Shown here one piece after another: positions 37,061 through 49,130 of a DNA stretch of 64,000 bases. The position numbers and the translations under genes were made by a program. Origin of the DNA: Mactromeris polynyma (taxonomy: Eukaryota; Mollusca; Bivalvia; Venerida; Mactridae); assembly GCA_032209605.1 (NCBI GenBank), contig JASFXZ010000002.1, positions 56,918,431 to 56,982,430 on the forward strand. The letters are read 5' to 3'. The first letter of the stretch is position 1. The number at the start of each line of letters is the position of its first letter. Below the pieces are notes generated by a model, which was given only the letters and a program-made list of their open reading frames with translations, was not told the origin of the DNA and did not search any database.

Positions 37061-37469
37061 AAAAAGTTTTAAAATGTCACTTAAATATTACCTATTTGTT
37101 GAAAGATTTCTACAACAGCTATGTCAATCCCTCTCAATATAGTCCTTAAAAATGTTGTCCTATTGAAATGCTCACCAAGTAAAGCTGATTCTACATCATT
37201 ATAACACCACTATCACTGGCTATTCACTGACTATTGTAAACAAAAATCACATGTCTTGTGTGTAATTACAAAGTAGTCCCATGAAAAGTATGGTGCACTG
37301 TTTGTGCTTTCTGACTACTTAGAACAGTTTTGGTCCATTACACAGGTAGATAGGTAACACTTCACTCACTGTGTACCATGAAAAAATAACATTCAAAATT
37401 TACTTCATGTCAGTCAATAGTTTGTTTCCACAAATAGGAGTTAACATTCATGCACTTGCACTTAGTAAA

Positions 37470-37701
37470 TTAGATATCAGTGAATTTAACTCCACCATCC
37501 ACTAAATCCTGCACCAGTGAATCAATATCGTATGTGTCATTGTCTTCTTCATAATAAACCTGATAAACACTGGATTTGTCTCCATCACAACCTTCCACCA
37601 CCGACAACACAGTTCCTGTATACCAATTTGATGAGCCATCTTCTAATATCCATTTAGAATCCTTCTGCCAACCAACTTGGTTTTTTTTGTCCCGTTTGCT
37701 C
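37470..37701 (-). other. Coding-like last exon, possible Tudor-like fold (copy B)
   Basis: Copy B partner of 505-721, with acceptor TTTGTTAG just upstream of 37701. One base near the end differs, so the reading continues through KFTDI to TAG. The core SNWYTGTVLSVVEG and YQVYYEEDNDTYDIDSL is unchanged. Function unknown. Confidence 0.4.
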
Positions 37702-38047
37702 CTAACAAACATTTAAAACCAATTATTAAACAATTGAAAATGAACGGGAGGGTATGATAGCTGTGATTTGTTCACCGGAATACCATTTTCTTCAATGTAC
37801 AGTAGAGATTGTGAAATATTTTTTTAAATTTTATTTTTTAATTTGTTCATTGATTTACATGACACCAATATTTACTTTAATTCTCATTCCTGGGTTTCAA
37901 ACCAGTTACTGTTATTTTCAGGGCTTGGAAGATCACTCTTGAATACTACTACCAGGATTCAAACCAACAACTTCCAGCCTTCTTTAATAATGCATGTAAA
38001 TAAAAATATTTAATGATTATTTTGTCAGTAAATTTAATGATTCTACA

Positions 38048-38329
38048 TCAAAGCTGGAATAAGTAAGTTTCTACTACAGCCATATAGTGAACATTTATCA
38101 TGCCTAGTGGTGGCATTTTGCTTAACAAACACACATAGCATAGCATGTTTGAAACAAAATAACAAAAGTAAAACCATAATTTATATCCTAATAGTGGCAG
38201 CCATTCTGGTGTAGACAATTTAAAAACTTTCCCTGTAGCCATATCAAGAAAACAAGAAATACCATAATGCAGTGATGTTATTCTAAAATTCATAATGGGT
38301 TTATCAATTTTTCTACGAGGAAGGGTCAC
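38048..38329 (-). other. Unassigned coding-like block (copy B)
   Basis: Partner of 1159-1347, with HHG changed to HYG, VLKLSAP to VFKLSTP, and one extra base after GYKLWF that lengthens the open frame. If the putative donor after about 38173 is used, the tail beyond GYKLW is intronic. Not recognised. Confidence 0.25.
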
Positions 38330-38415
38330 ATAAAAACATTCTTCTTAAATTTGAATGCACCTCCTCCTATTCAGAGAATAATTATTGCTTTAATTCTACA
38401 TGGAATAAAATTATT

Positions 38416-38610
38416 TTAGTAAATGTGCATATAACTAACAATATCATTTTTGCCAAATGTGGTTAAACTAGGTATACAATCAAAGGACTGAAGGTCATGA
38501 GAGGCGCTTCCAGGGCACGTTTTCAATAATATTTGAAGGTGATTATTTTCAATAATTATCTTCCTATGCCATCCATCCGCTCTCTTCTTGGAATTAACCC
38601 CATCACACAC
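38416..38610 (-). other. Unassigned coding-like block (copy B)
   Basis: Partner of 1434-1628, still open through 64 codons; contains CDGVNSKKRADGWHRK and LLKTCPGSASHDLQSFDC. A few substitutions (SQ to SH, SGG to FGK) separate the copies. Product unknown. Confidence 0.25.
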
Positions 38611-38940
38611 TCATGCTTGATCGATATATAGTTCCAGACAATTCTATAAAGGAATTAGACTCGAAAACCTTCTAAACTGTTTTCGATAATCAGTTTAATA
38701 TGGACATCTGGGTTTTTGGTTTATAATTGAGAAATATTCTGTACTTTCAAGAAAAAAATAAGAGATATTAATGCGCTAGGAAATTAACATGATGAACTCA
38801 AGTAACCTGACCCATTCTAGATGGAATATTGTGCAGTAATAAATCTCAATGAAATGATTCAGTCTTCAACTTTAAAAACATATTGTTACTTTACAATTGT
38901 AAAATAACAATACGTTTGTATATAGCTGTAGTATATCACT

Positions 38941-39686
38941 TTATTACCTGATTCCTTATATAAATACAAATCTGTTATTTTTATGCTGTTTCACATGAAA
39001 GCTATCAATTTGTCTTGTATTGAACTATTCCCCGGTCAACAGTATGAACTGTTTCCCTCTCGCGCTATGACGTCATTGGAATTTCCAAATTTTATTTTTA
39101 GACGGCATATCATTAACGTTCGGTAGGCCTATATTGTGTTGAATTTAAAAAGGTTTTGTTTCTAAATATTTTCTGATGAAATGTTACAACAAAATGGAAA
39201 ACAAACACATACTACAGCGTCTACATTGTCTTTGTTTGGTAACGTCGACCATCTTTACAATCGGAGGAAATGACGTCAACGTCATTTTAACGTCAATATA
39301 ATTCCCGCGCTTTTATTGGACGTCCAATGCAACTCTGTCGTAACTCCTATATAAATACATAGGAGTTACGACAGTGTTGCATTGAGCCCTCGATATAGTT
39401 TCCCTGTATTCCATACAAAATGTTATTAACACTTTGTTCAAATAAAAAAAATTATCAGGTAATAAAACAGTTATTTTTTGTTTAGATAAACCTTTGATCA
39501 GGTAATAAAACATTTATTTCATGGTTTTCGGGTAACAGTAAAACTGTTGTCCCTTGGTGTCGGGGATGTCATTCTGAACTATTGCCCTCGGCCTATCGGC
39601 CTTGGGCAACAGTTCAGATGACATCCCCTCCACCTCTGGACAACAGTTTTGACTGTTACCCAAATAACCATGAAATAACTGTATAA
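38941..39686. mobile_element. Hairpin-rich element inserted in copy B
   Basis: Absent from copy A, where the flanks join near 2089. TTATTACCTGAT at 38941 is inverted as ATCAGGTAATAA at about 39453 and again at about 39497, suggesting terminal inverted repeats and perhaps two nested elements. Two strong hairpins lie in the right half: 39325-39350 pairs with 39359-39384 (8-nt loop, one mismatch), and about 39516-39590 pairs with about 39600-39677 around GGCCTATCGGCC, with a few mismatches. No protein-like ORF. Best read as one or two foldback/MITE-type DNA elements. Confidence 0.7.
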
Positions 39687-40160
39687 TATGACTTTCAATA
39701 TAGGAGTCTGGACTTTCATATTGAAATACATTTGTAATTATGCATACATAACCATCAACTTGTTTTTGTATATATAATACTATGTTTAATTGACGTACAG
39801 CGTCTTGCATACCTTTTGTTTCCAATGAGTGTCTAGCAACACAGGTAGTAAAATATTAATTAATACTTTCCCGCATTAACTCAGACTGAAATAACGTTTT
39901 ACTTCCAACTTTCTTGATATAAAAAACCAATATAAAGATCTAATATTGTAATTTTATTTCCTTCATTCCATTGTACATGTAGTTATTTTGGTACACATTT
40001 ATAGAAAAGCAATGAATAACAAGTAAAACTACAGTAATATTTCTTCTCAAAAATACTCATCTACAAATTCAAAAGTTTTGTATCTTCCGACAATCCAGTA
40101 TAACCATTGTCTCTCTGAATGTATACAACATCTCGAATCAAGTCACATTTTATCACAGAT

Positions 40161-40385
40161 CTATATATGCTTTCTGTATTCATTTAACGTCTTTTCCGCA
40201 TGGTCACATCTTGTATGTTCTAGTCTCTCGAAAAGGCGACTTTTACAACTGTCATAAAAATCTGAGGCAAAAATAGTGGACAGGGTATACAAGTCATCTT
40301 GGTATGCGACATCAACATAGGAGTCAGGGTTCTCACTTGGATTTGGATTTGCGTCCCTGGGAAGAAATACGAGTCCAAAAATCAT
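40161..40385 (-). other. Unassigned coding-like terminal exon (copy B)
   Basis: Partner of 2693-2917, still open to the same stop. DDWYTLSII has become DDLYTLSTI and HTTCDH has become HTRCDH. The in-block acceptor TTTCTTCCCAG is retained. Unknown product. Confidence 0.3.
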
Positions 40386-40791
40386 AGTAGTCTAGTATAA
40401 CTCAATTTGGGGCAGTAAGTGGTTGACTTGATTGTGGATGAAATTCATCAATTATTCCTTTATCTTCTTCACTGGATTTAAACCACTGTCATCTAAAATA
40501 GACAAATTTGAAACATTGTCATAAATTATCCGAAAATTGTGACTATCCGAAGTTGGTACAATCGAACAAATCTGGGTCATGATCAATCAGTGTTACTCGT
40601 TTAAAATGGCACTTTGATAATAATAATTAATAATAACATTCACTTAAATGATCAAAGTAAAGTTGCTGAAGTAATATTCGAGAACTTCGATATGAGAATA
40701 CTGAGCGTCACTCGATAGGCGAAATTCAGTAAAATAACATAGAATTTTGACACATTTTCGCTGCATCTTAACCTCATTGTTACGATAAGAT

Positions 40792-40852
40792 AAGAGAGAG
40801 AGAATACGTAACTACAGGGAAAGCCACATACATAAGACAATGCCTCCCCACG
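40792..40852 (-). mobile_element. 61-bp truncated repeat insertion private to copy B
   Basis: Copy A reads straight through at about 3320 (AAGATACTTCTTGC). Copy B interrupts the same sequence with AGAGAGAGAGAATACGTAAC...GACAATGCCTCCCCA, flanked by GATA on both sides. Reverse-complemented, it is the CT-rich 3' tail of the repeat at 23530-23830. A short, tail-only, target-duplicated insertion is what 5'-truncated retroposition leaves. Confidence 0.65.
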
Positions 40853-42953
40853 ATACTTCTTGCAAATGATTAATGAATGTTGGAATATAGAAAAACACGT
40901 ACCATAATTATCTTGTATACACTTAAAATAGTCATCTTGCCAAAAGTCTCACGATTCCGCAAATATTAACGCATGCAGAAAACCACAGGGATACGGCTTA
41001 GAAACGGACAAATAGGATTTTCGCAAAAGAGAAAAATGACATTTTATTCATATGTTTTATAGCAGGTTCTACATGTTGTGGTTATTACTGATTGTTTCAT
41101 CATTAATGCATCAATCTATGTTGAATTAATTTGTTTCAATTGCGGTTACTTTGAGTTGAGGTTGAAATTTATCAAAAATCACCTACCAAAAGAACTTTCA
41201 GTACTTTAATTGATCATATAAGAAATTAATACGCGATTATTCGGGTAAACCAAAACTGACTCAAACAATCCAGATAACGCGTTTATATCAAGATTCCCCT
41301 TCTACAATTGATATATCTCGGACTCGTTGAATCTATAATAAATCAGAGGAATGTACATGTACTATTTTCTTGAGACGAATGAATATGGTTGGCGGTACTT
41401 TGAATAAACTTCCGGTTGATACGATGATAACAAAGAGACGCTAAAGCGCCTCAAAAACAACAACATTTGTACCTTCTGCTACTTGATGAATTGGTTACTA
41501 CAGTTCCTGTTTGTAGCACATCTGAATCCACATTTTTCTGTCCACTACAAGGAATTAATTAAAAGCATGGCAATAACTATCATATATAAAGCTTCAAATG
41601 TAACAATACAGTAAATGAAATAGCGTTAATATACATTCAATGGTTGTTCAGTTTAGTTATATTGGGTTTAATACCCTATCAACAACTTAAGTCAGTTTAA
41701 TGTTTTGTCAGTCTATACAACATCTACCAGCTCACCATAACCAGTGCATTCCCAGATTTCACTACAAGCCAGGGACAGCTTTCCCACTTGAATCAGCAGT
41801 GGGAGGCAAATGACCACAGAAAGATTATTGGATGAAATCAACAAAGTGACTGTATCTGGCTGGACCCAGAGTCACAGCCATGAAATTCGAACTGATAGTC
41901 TTATGCGGTACACTTTACTAGTATCATGAAAGTTCCAGTAGGTAGAGGCTTATTCCATAAAGCTTGACAATCACATAATTGAACATATATTGGTGGTCCA
42001 AAGTATGTCTAGTTATCTGGTCCACCAAGTGATTCATTTCTTATCATTACATTGCAAAAAAGATACGATACATCATATATACTGACCTACTAGTATCCTG
42101 GTTCTCTGGAAGGCTACTGTTTCCTTTCGTACTGGAGGTAGTATGTTGTGGTGGTTTCCTAGAAATATTTTAACATCTATAATTAAGCAATATACACATG
42201 TTTAACAATAACCTTTCCTAGGAAGTGAAAAAACATAGTCTTTACTGATGGTGTATTTCTTTACAAGATCTAAGTGGGATACATGTAACACATGCATTGT
42301 CAATATAAACATCTTTGAGTCTTAACACTTGAGAAAGTGATGGAATGCATATTACTTAATATTATTCCATTATTATTCATTAAATTCAACATAGTTAATA
42401 CAATATGCTGTTCATGCAATCAAACCCAAATGTTTATTGGATGTTAGTATAGTGTGATGCTCACTATATTTGAGTGCTAGTAACACCAACATCAAGACAA
42501 TTAACATATCCTTAGACAATTGAATTACATCAAGTTTTGGGGTCTTAACAGTATATATTGTCAGTGAAGATTAAATATTTAGTATTTGTTACAACAAACA
42601 CTTTCAATGTTTCTACAAAGAGCAAAAACTTTTTTTAAATACATTTGGTGTCAATTCTAAAATGAAGAAACACAGTTGATATGGAATGTTTTAATTAATA
42701 AAATTATACCTTTTATTTGGTACACAATCAGATATCAGTTGCGCTGGTTTCCTCTTTCTATTCTTTGTAGTATAGTTGGTTGAAGTAGTTGTGTCCAAGT
42801 TTGGTTGGTGAGTATCAGGACTTTTGAACTGCAAATACATAAAAAGAAATGTTATTTTCATACCTATATGTATGGATCTGGGAATTTCACAAATTAAATT
42901 CATTTTATAATAAATGTTAACAAATTATGCAACTCATTCACAACATGATAATA

Positions 42954-44313
42954 AAGGGTGTAAAGAAAGTTCGTTCCGGTTAGAAAAATGGTCGTATTTT
43001 TTATAATATCATACGAAATGGAAGTATACCACTAAATTTCGGAAAATATTGAGTAAATTTCACGTCGTTCTGTTCGCACGCGCACCGTTGTCACGGAAAT
43101 AAATAACGCGGAAGTAAACAAACGCTAGTACGATGCCGCCTGTCAATTCAAAATTACGACGACAAAATGAACTCACTGCAGAGCAAGAACGTGCCCAAAT
43201 GTTGGCTTACAAGGATGCTGGGCTAACAGATAAGGAAGTTGCCTTTAAGTTGTCAAAGTCTGAGCGTTGGGTACGTAAATGGAAGCGCGGATTCGAGGAA
43301 GTTGGCAGTGTGAGTGATTTGATGAGGTCCGGACGTCCCACGAAAATTGAGGGTAGGGTTAAGAAAGTGATAGACGGTGTGAAATATAAGAGTGGAAAAT
43401 CAACAAGAAAGCTTGAAAAACATCTCAAAAGCATTGGAGAGGAGGTATCTCATATGTCAATTCATAATTATTTAAGAAACACTAAGAAGTGGAAACCATT
43501 TAAGAGACAGAAATCTCAATTATTGACAGAAAAACAGATGAAGAAAAGATTGGCATTTGCTAGAAAATACAAACACTTAGAACCTGCAGATTGGGAGAAT
43601 TTTGTGTTCTCAGATGAAAGTACAAAACACTTATTCCATGTCCCAAATAAACAAAATGATATAGTGTGGGGGTCACAAGGGGAAAATGTACCGGACGTCA
43701 CTTGTGTCAAGCACAGTGCCAAGATCATGATATGGGGAGCTATGGGTGCTTATGGATTGTCACGCTTACATATTGTGCCAAGTGGAAAGTCAATTACAGC
43801 TGACTACTATATAAAGTATGTACTTGAAAAGGAACTTAAGCCTGCATTAAATCGTTCAGGTATTACCGGTAAAATAGACATGAAACGATTGGTACCAGAC
43901 AACAGAAAAGTCGTTTTCCAACAGGATGGGGCTACCCCTCATACAGCTGCTAAAACACAGCAATGGTTGAACAATAACATTAATGATTTCATAACTAAAG
44001 AGGACTGGCCTGGCAATTCTCCAGATCTAAATGTCATTGAGAATTTATGGAGCATTCTGGACACAGAAGTGTATAAAGATCCCGCTCCCTGTACTATGAC
44101 TCAGTTACGACGTCGTTTACGTCATGCTTGGGGTAACATTTCTCCAGACCATCTTGTTTCATTAATTCATTCAATGCCATATCGGTTAAAAAATGTTATA
44201 CACCATAAAGGTGGTCTATCAGGATACTGAATACAAAATGTCATCAAAATGTGTCGAGTTGTTATTTATTTATTAGCCTTTTAAAAACAGGAACGAACTT
44301 TCTTTACACCCTT
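42954..44313. mobile_element. Intact Tc1/mariner-type transposon (DD37E)
   Basis: 1360 bp with perfect 24-bp terminal inverted repeats (AAGGGTGTAAAGAAAGTTCG plus TTCC; reverse complement at 44290-44313), left flank TA, right flank AA (expected TA, one change). Copy A has the empty site near 5398-5402. It carries one intact transposase ORF. Insertion lies in an intron of the copy B composite gene, a few bases past the donor at 44329, after the duplication arose. Confidence 0.93.
43133..44230 (+). CDS. Tc1/mariner transposase, DD37E
   Basis: 365-residue cut-and-paste transposase that binds the element ends and inserts at TA. The start ATG lies at a GTACGATGCCG context 179 bp inside the element. 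The N-terminal third is a paired-like helix-turn-helix region (DAGLTDKEVAFKLSKSERWV, then a GRP box MRSGRPTK). The catalytic residues are D161 (FVFSDES), D265 (VFQQDGATPH) and E303 (DLNVIENLW). I count 37 residues between the second Asp and the Glu, so this is DD37E rather than the DD34E of classical Tc1. The ORF has no stop or frameshift, and the TIRs are perfect, so the element looks young and possibly active. Confidence 0.93.
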   Translation: MPPVNSKLRRQNELTAEQERAQMLAYKDAGLTDKEVAFKLSKSERWVRKWKRGFEEVGSVSDLMRSGRPTKIEGRVKKVIDGVKYKSGKSTRKLEKHLKSIGEEVSHMSIHNYLRNTKKWKPFKRQKSQLLTEKQMKKRLAFARKYKHLEPADWENFVFSDESTKHLFHVPNKQNDIVWGSQGENVPDVTCVKHSAKIMIWGAMGAYGLSRLHIVPSGKSITADYYIKYVLEKELKPALNRSGITGKIDMKRLVPDNRKVVFQQDGATPHTAAKTQQWLNNNINDFITKEDWPGNSPDLNVIENLWSILDTEVYKDPAPCTMTQLRRRLRHAWGNISPDHLVSLIHSMPYRLKNVIHHKGGLSGY

Positions 44314-47273
44314 AAGTATGAAACCTACCCATGGAATAGGTGGTTGTCTTATTCCAGAAAGAGTTCCATGTCTTGGAGAAGCCAGTTCAGGTAAAATGTG
44401 TGTTTCATAAAATGCTTTCAATTTTGGTACCACTACAATTTGCCACAGTTGTATGTCTCTTAAAATTCGGAGGATACAAATGTCATTGGGATGTGTCCTT
44501 CTAACAACTAAATCACACCATTCAAAGTTACAAATGTTGAGCTGTCCTTGAATTTGGTATAAAAAATTGTGGTTTTCTTTTAGTTTCATTGGTCCATTTT
44601 TTGAAGTCAAGCAAAACGTTGAATCTTTTTCACAGGCTTCAGAAATTAACATGTTTTTATTCATTAGCACTGTTTTGATTTCAATCAACCCTTCCGGTCC
44701 ATGTTTCCCAACTACAATTCCATCCGGTGATGTTGCTAGGACGTTGTATTTGGAATCTATAACTAAACAAGGTGATACTATAGAAATGCCTTTATCTATA
44801 CCTTTCAGATATTCAATTTTTGCATTGGTTTCTTCGGATAGTCCCTTTGATGTGTATTTGTTACCTTTGAAGTTGGAGTATAAAAGTCTTTTCACTATGT
44901 TGTTTCTGTTGTTGTGGTTTGATCTTTTTACTATTTCACCAAAATTGGAACTGGTCAACATTTTCTTTCTTTCAGTATGCCATTTGTCTTGTGAAGTCTG
45001 TCCTCTAGTGTTTTTATTTCAATTTCCTTTATTTCCTTTGTAGTTAGTTTTACATTAGATTCCAATTTGTTTGTACATTCCGTTTCTAATTCCTTCTGTG
45101 GTATATCAGAGACATCAGAAAGTACATATTGTCCATAGTCGGTTTTTGCTTTCTTTGTTTGAGATTGGTGAGAATATTTTCGTTTCTGTCTTTTTAGTTT
45201 GAATCTTGCCGTCTGGATGCTTTTTTTGGTTCTAATGTAGTTCTTTGATCTTTGGCTATAGGTGTTGATAAATCTGATCAGGAGTTGTTTCAAAGATATT
45301 CTGGAATACCATGGAGACCAAGCTGGGCCTAGTAAAGACCTCAACCCACTGCCATAGCACCTAGTATGAAAAGAATCTTTGAAACAACTGTTTGTACTTT
45401 TAGCCCCGTCAAATTTGCATCTGATGTGCATCCATGATTCTGCTAAGTTACATAGACGTCTTTCAACATTTCAGAATCTGCTATAACTGCATTGGATGTG
45501 TCACAATTGTTCTCATTTAAAGTATCTTTCCAGTATTCGGCTTGGTTAAGGAATATGTCCATTTCAGTATTTTCACAAACTTGATTTTCAATTTCTTGTC
45601 CATCTTCAATACACTGATCATCAACCTGTACATGTGTGGCCTTGTACATCTTGCAAAATTCTGAACATTCATCATGAATACCAAAGATGTGTTTCCCGCA
45701 TTTCTAATATCGCTTTTCAATTTTTAACTGCCTTAGTACTTAGTACTTATTAATTTTTCCAAATTGACTCTCAGGCATTTTGTTGCATGATTTGCACATT
45801 CAAATTTTGATACATGAGGTCCCCAAACAGGTGCTGATGTTATTATTTTAGCATATACTGAACTATCACCATCAGCTATCATGTTCATGTAACGAAGACC
45901 ATATTTTGTCTCGCACTGTAAAAAGCCATCAAGAATTATATCACTTTCCATGGATTGAGAAGATTCTGTCCAGTTCTTATAACAATTGTGTACTTTGGCA
46001 GGTTTTCCATCCGACTGAGTGGAGCAAATGTAGCATAATTTGTTTCGAATGCCTATGTGCAAAAGTTTACGTGTCCTGCCATGGCATTATACGAATGTTT
46101 ATGCGTTCTTTTGCTCCATCCTCCATCACAAATCACACTTATGGCTGGAATTCCTTCAAAAAATTCATCATTCTCAATAACAAGAATTCTTTCCTCCTCA
46201 CCAGCCACTTTCATTTCTTGGTCCAATACATCTTTCCACAATTCCGATATCAAGTGTTCTATTCCCGTGAATTTTTTAGAACTAAGTGTAGGAATCCCTA
46301 ATGTCCCCAAACACTCATTCATTGAGGAATGTCCACCTCCGGTCACAATTGTTCCCCAGACACCTTTTACGTTTATTTCATGATTGTCTTTATTTGTTGT
46401 TCTGTTCTGTACTATCCTTGAGTTCGTTAACATAAATTGTTTATTACAACCTGCACATTTGCAACTGTTTTTGTAACATGGTTTTTGTATTTATTTGTTT
46501 TCTTTCCAAACAACTATGTTGATATGGATTTAATAGCTTAAACCCAAGGTTTGAAGTACTTTTAATGCAAATTTGTAGTTTTTTGCAGTTTAACCATTTC
46601 TTAAATGCTTTAATTTTGACACTAAAAAATAGGCTAAAATAGTGAATTGCATATTGGAATAAATCATAAATATTCCTTGTTTGTGACACAAAGTGGATGG
46701 GTTTAAATTGTATATGTACTGGATAATGCAGTTTTATTAGAAGATAATTTGAAAAATGCACAGCTTTTTAGAAGAGACAGAAATTTAAAGTTTTGGGTCC
46801 GAGTTCGAGACCATCGGGAGGTAGGTTTTTTCATTACAATATTATATATTGTGTTGGTCATCTACAGTTGTACTTATACGACTTATACTAATAAATGTTC
46901 GCTCGAATATCATTATTTAAAAAATTGTATAGCATATTGTGTATTTATAAGCTATTCACTTATAACGATATGGTTTCATGATTTTTAAAGTGCACAATAT
47001 CATCGTGCAGTAGATTTACATGTACATTTATCGCTACACACTCACAGTATATGGAACAAAGTTGATATGGCTACTTCGAAAAACGTAAGGGGTTCACATG
47101 AACATTTTAGCGACAACGCAATAGCCATCATTAAACACGTTTGAATTAACGACAAATCAATTAGACGATAACAAAAAAAAAATATAAAAAATAAACAGAC
47201 AGACCCGACAAACAACAAGTAATTGACGAGCACTGAGTAAGGGATACAATTCATATTGTCCATAAAAAAGGGG

Positions 47274-47362
47274 AGGCAGGAATGTGTCTCGAACTCACAC
47301 GCTATCTATTGGTCGAAGTTACTAGTCAGAAGCGCTACCAATTGAGCTATCGCTACTGTCTA
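47274..47362 (-). ncRNA. tRNA-like sequence, probably a SINE head (copy B)
   Basis: Duplicate of 10988-11076, with the same A box (TAGCTCAATTGGTAGCGC) and B-box-like GAGTTCGAG; one difference lies just past the B box. Not a credible functional tRNA. Confidence 0.5.
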
Positions 47363-47399
47363 CTTTGAGCGATATTTCATCAACATTTAATACTAATCC

Positions 47400-49130
47400 T
47401 GAAGATAATAGGCATGATAATGACCGTAAGCTGCTTTACATGTATTGGAAAGTGGGTATGGTCGTGTTTACTATCGACTTATCTTAACTGAGTTATACCC
47501 ATTGTGTTTTGTTATAATGTACATTATGTTGCTATGAAACATGTTTTAATGCAACAAATTGTTTGTTTTGTATATATATAGAAAGGTCAGTACGCCTTCT
47601 GCTCATGTCAGATTTTGTAGCAATTTTTAATCAACTAGGTAGATCTAGAAATCTCATTCAAATATAATTAACTATTCTGACCACAGGGTATCACAAAATG
47701 ACAAATTGTAAAATGCCTACCTGATGATGTTTTTATACCGCCCGGAGGGATTAAAGTGTCATAAATTTTCGTAAGTTTTTTACAATTCCGCCTGTTTCGG
47801 GACGGTACGTGGTCGTATTTTCGAGTTGAAAATGTTCTTTTATTATTGATCGGGACCTGAATAAGCGGTCGCATCTCGCAATATCGAGTTGACCGCAATA
47901 TCGAGCTGCGCGACCATTGAATTTTTTAGAGAAAAATTCTGGTCCGGAAAAAAGCGGTCTTAATAGAGTTGGTCTTAAAATCGAGTTGGTCATATCATGA
48001 GTTTTTACTGTATATATATACATATATATAGAAAGCGCCTGTATGACACAGAAATCTGTCGTGGTGTTGTTTTAGTGATAAACAATGAAAGGCGGAGTTG
48101 TGAAAATTTTACACCTTTTATTACTGAATTCATTAAAATAATTGTATTCAATCAATAGTTTATAGAAGGGATTTTAATGCTTAGGCCTATATTTTTGCAA
48201 AAAATAAAAGCATTCTTTTTCATTGTACTTTTAATATAAACATGTTTTAAACAAATTTTAAGTAAAATGTAAATAAAATGTATAAATATGAATGTAGGCC
48301 CTAGTATCTGGAAACACTAGAGACTTAAATAATAAATCCCTTCCGTAAATTATTTATTTGAATACAATTATTTAAGGTGGTGAAGTCGCCATGTGGTTTG
48401 ACAAGTTTTGAATATACACATTTATGGATTAACTATACACTGTATAGTAAAGTTGCACATGTAGAATGACTTTTGATGATGTTTTACATTACAGTAAATG
48501 CACACAAAATTATGTTAAGTATTTTTTAATATCAAAAGTATTTTTAGAAAGGAGAGAACGTGTAATAGCTTATGCTATCGAGTTTCTTTTTAAAAATTAT
48601 ATCAATAGAAATAAAAAATAACTAGATTTTCCCTTGTTTCTGTTGTTGTTATTTTGAAATAAATCTCGATAGCATGAGATAGATTTGATTATTATCTTTG
48701 TTGACATGTGTTTCTTTTGCAAAATTAACGCTTTTGCAATTAGCCTGATTTACCGGACCAACATGTACAATTTGACAGTATCATAAGTTCAAATAACTTC
48801 ATTATTTTTCAACATTTTTACAAAATTATAGCAGTATTAGTTGAAGGACTGTATAATGATAAAACAGTATACATTTCAACCTCATAGTTTATGTAGTTTC
48901 CAAAATATCGCTTAAAAGCAATTATGGTTGTTTTCTAGGGTACATATAACAAGTACAATGATATTGAACCAGTAATACCAATGCCTATGAAGATGATGAT
49001 GTTCTTCAATCATTGCTGCAGAACGATGACTGTGACACCGGTTTATGTATTCGACTTACACATAAATAAAGAAATAAATACCCATAATTGTGATTGGTAT
49101 GTATCCGGGTTATTAAGCACCAAGGCTTTT
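47400..49130. other. Shared noncoding stretch including the TCGAGTTG element (copy B)
   Basis: Matches copy A about 11100-12970. The TCGAGTTG-repeat element lies at 47737-48012. Copy B lacks about 290 bp that copy A has between 11935 and 12165. The rest is AT-rich with no gene seen. Confidence 0.5.

Larger units (their letters stand above)
41473..46433 (-). pseudogene. Mutator-like transposase + YqaJ nuclease gene, copy B (broken)
   Basis: Minus strand. The N-terminal part (46433-46053) reads GVWGTIVTGGGHSSMNECLG through VICDGGWSKRTHKHSYNAMA. A 25-nt loss near 46076 then shifts the frame. The middle (46062-45733) keeps GIRNKLCYICS and IADGDSSVY. About 165 nt near 45736 and about 57 nt near 45452 are also missing relative to copy A. 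The YqaJ-like domain (44961-44329) is fully open for more than 200 codons with SPDGIVV, GLIEIKTVL and YQIQGQLNI, a complete-looking PD-(D/E)xK core. It ends PPIPW at a GTAGGT donor. In-frame exons follow at 42828-42710, 42158-42087 and 41544-41473, all with consensus splice sites and continuous phase. An intact Tc1/mariner element sits in the first of these introns. The transposase half is dead; the nuclease half and its tail exons remain readable. Confidence 0.82.
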
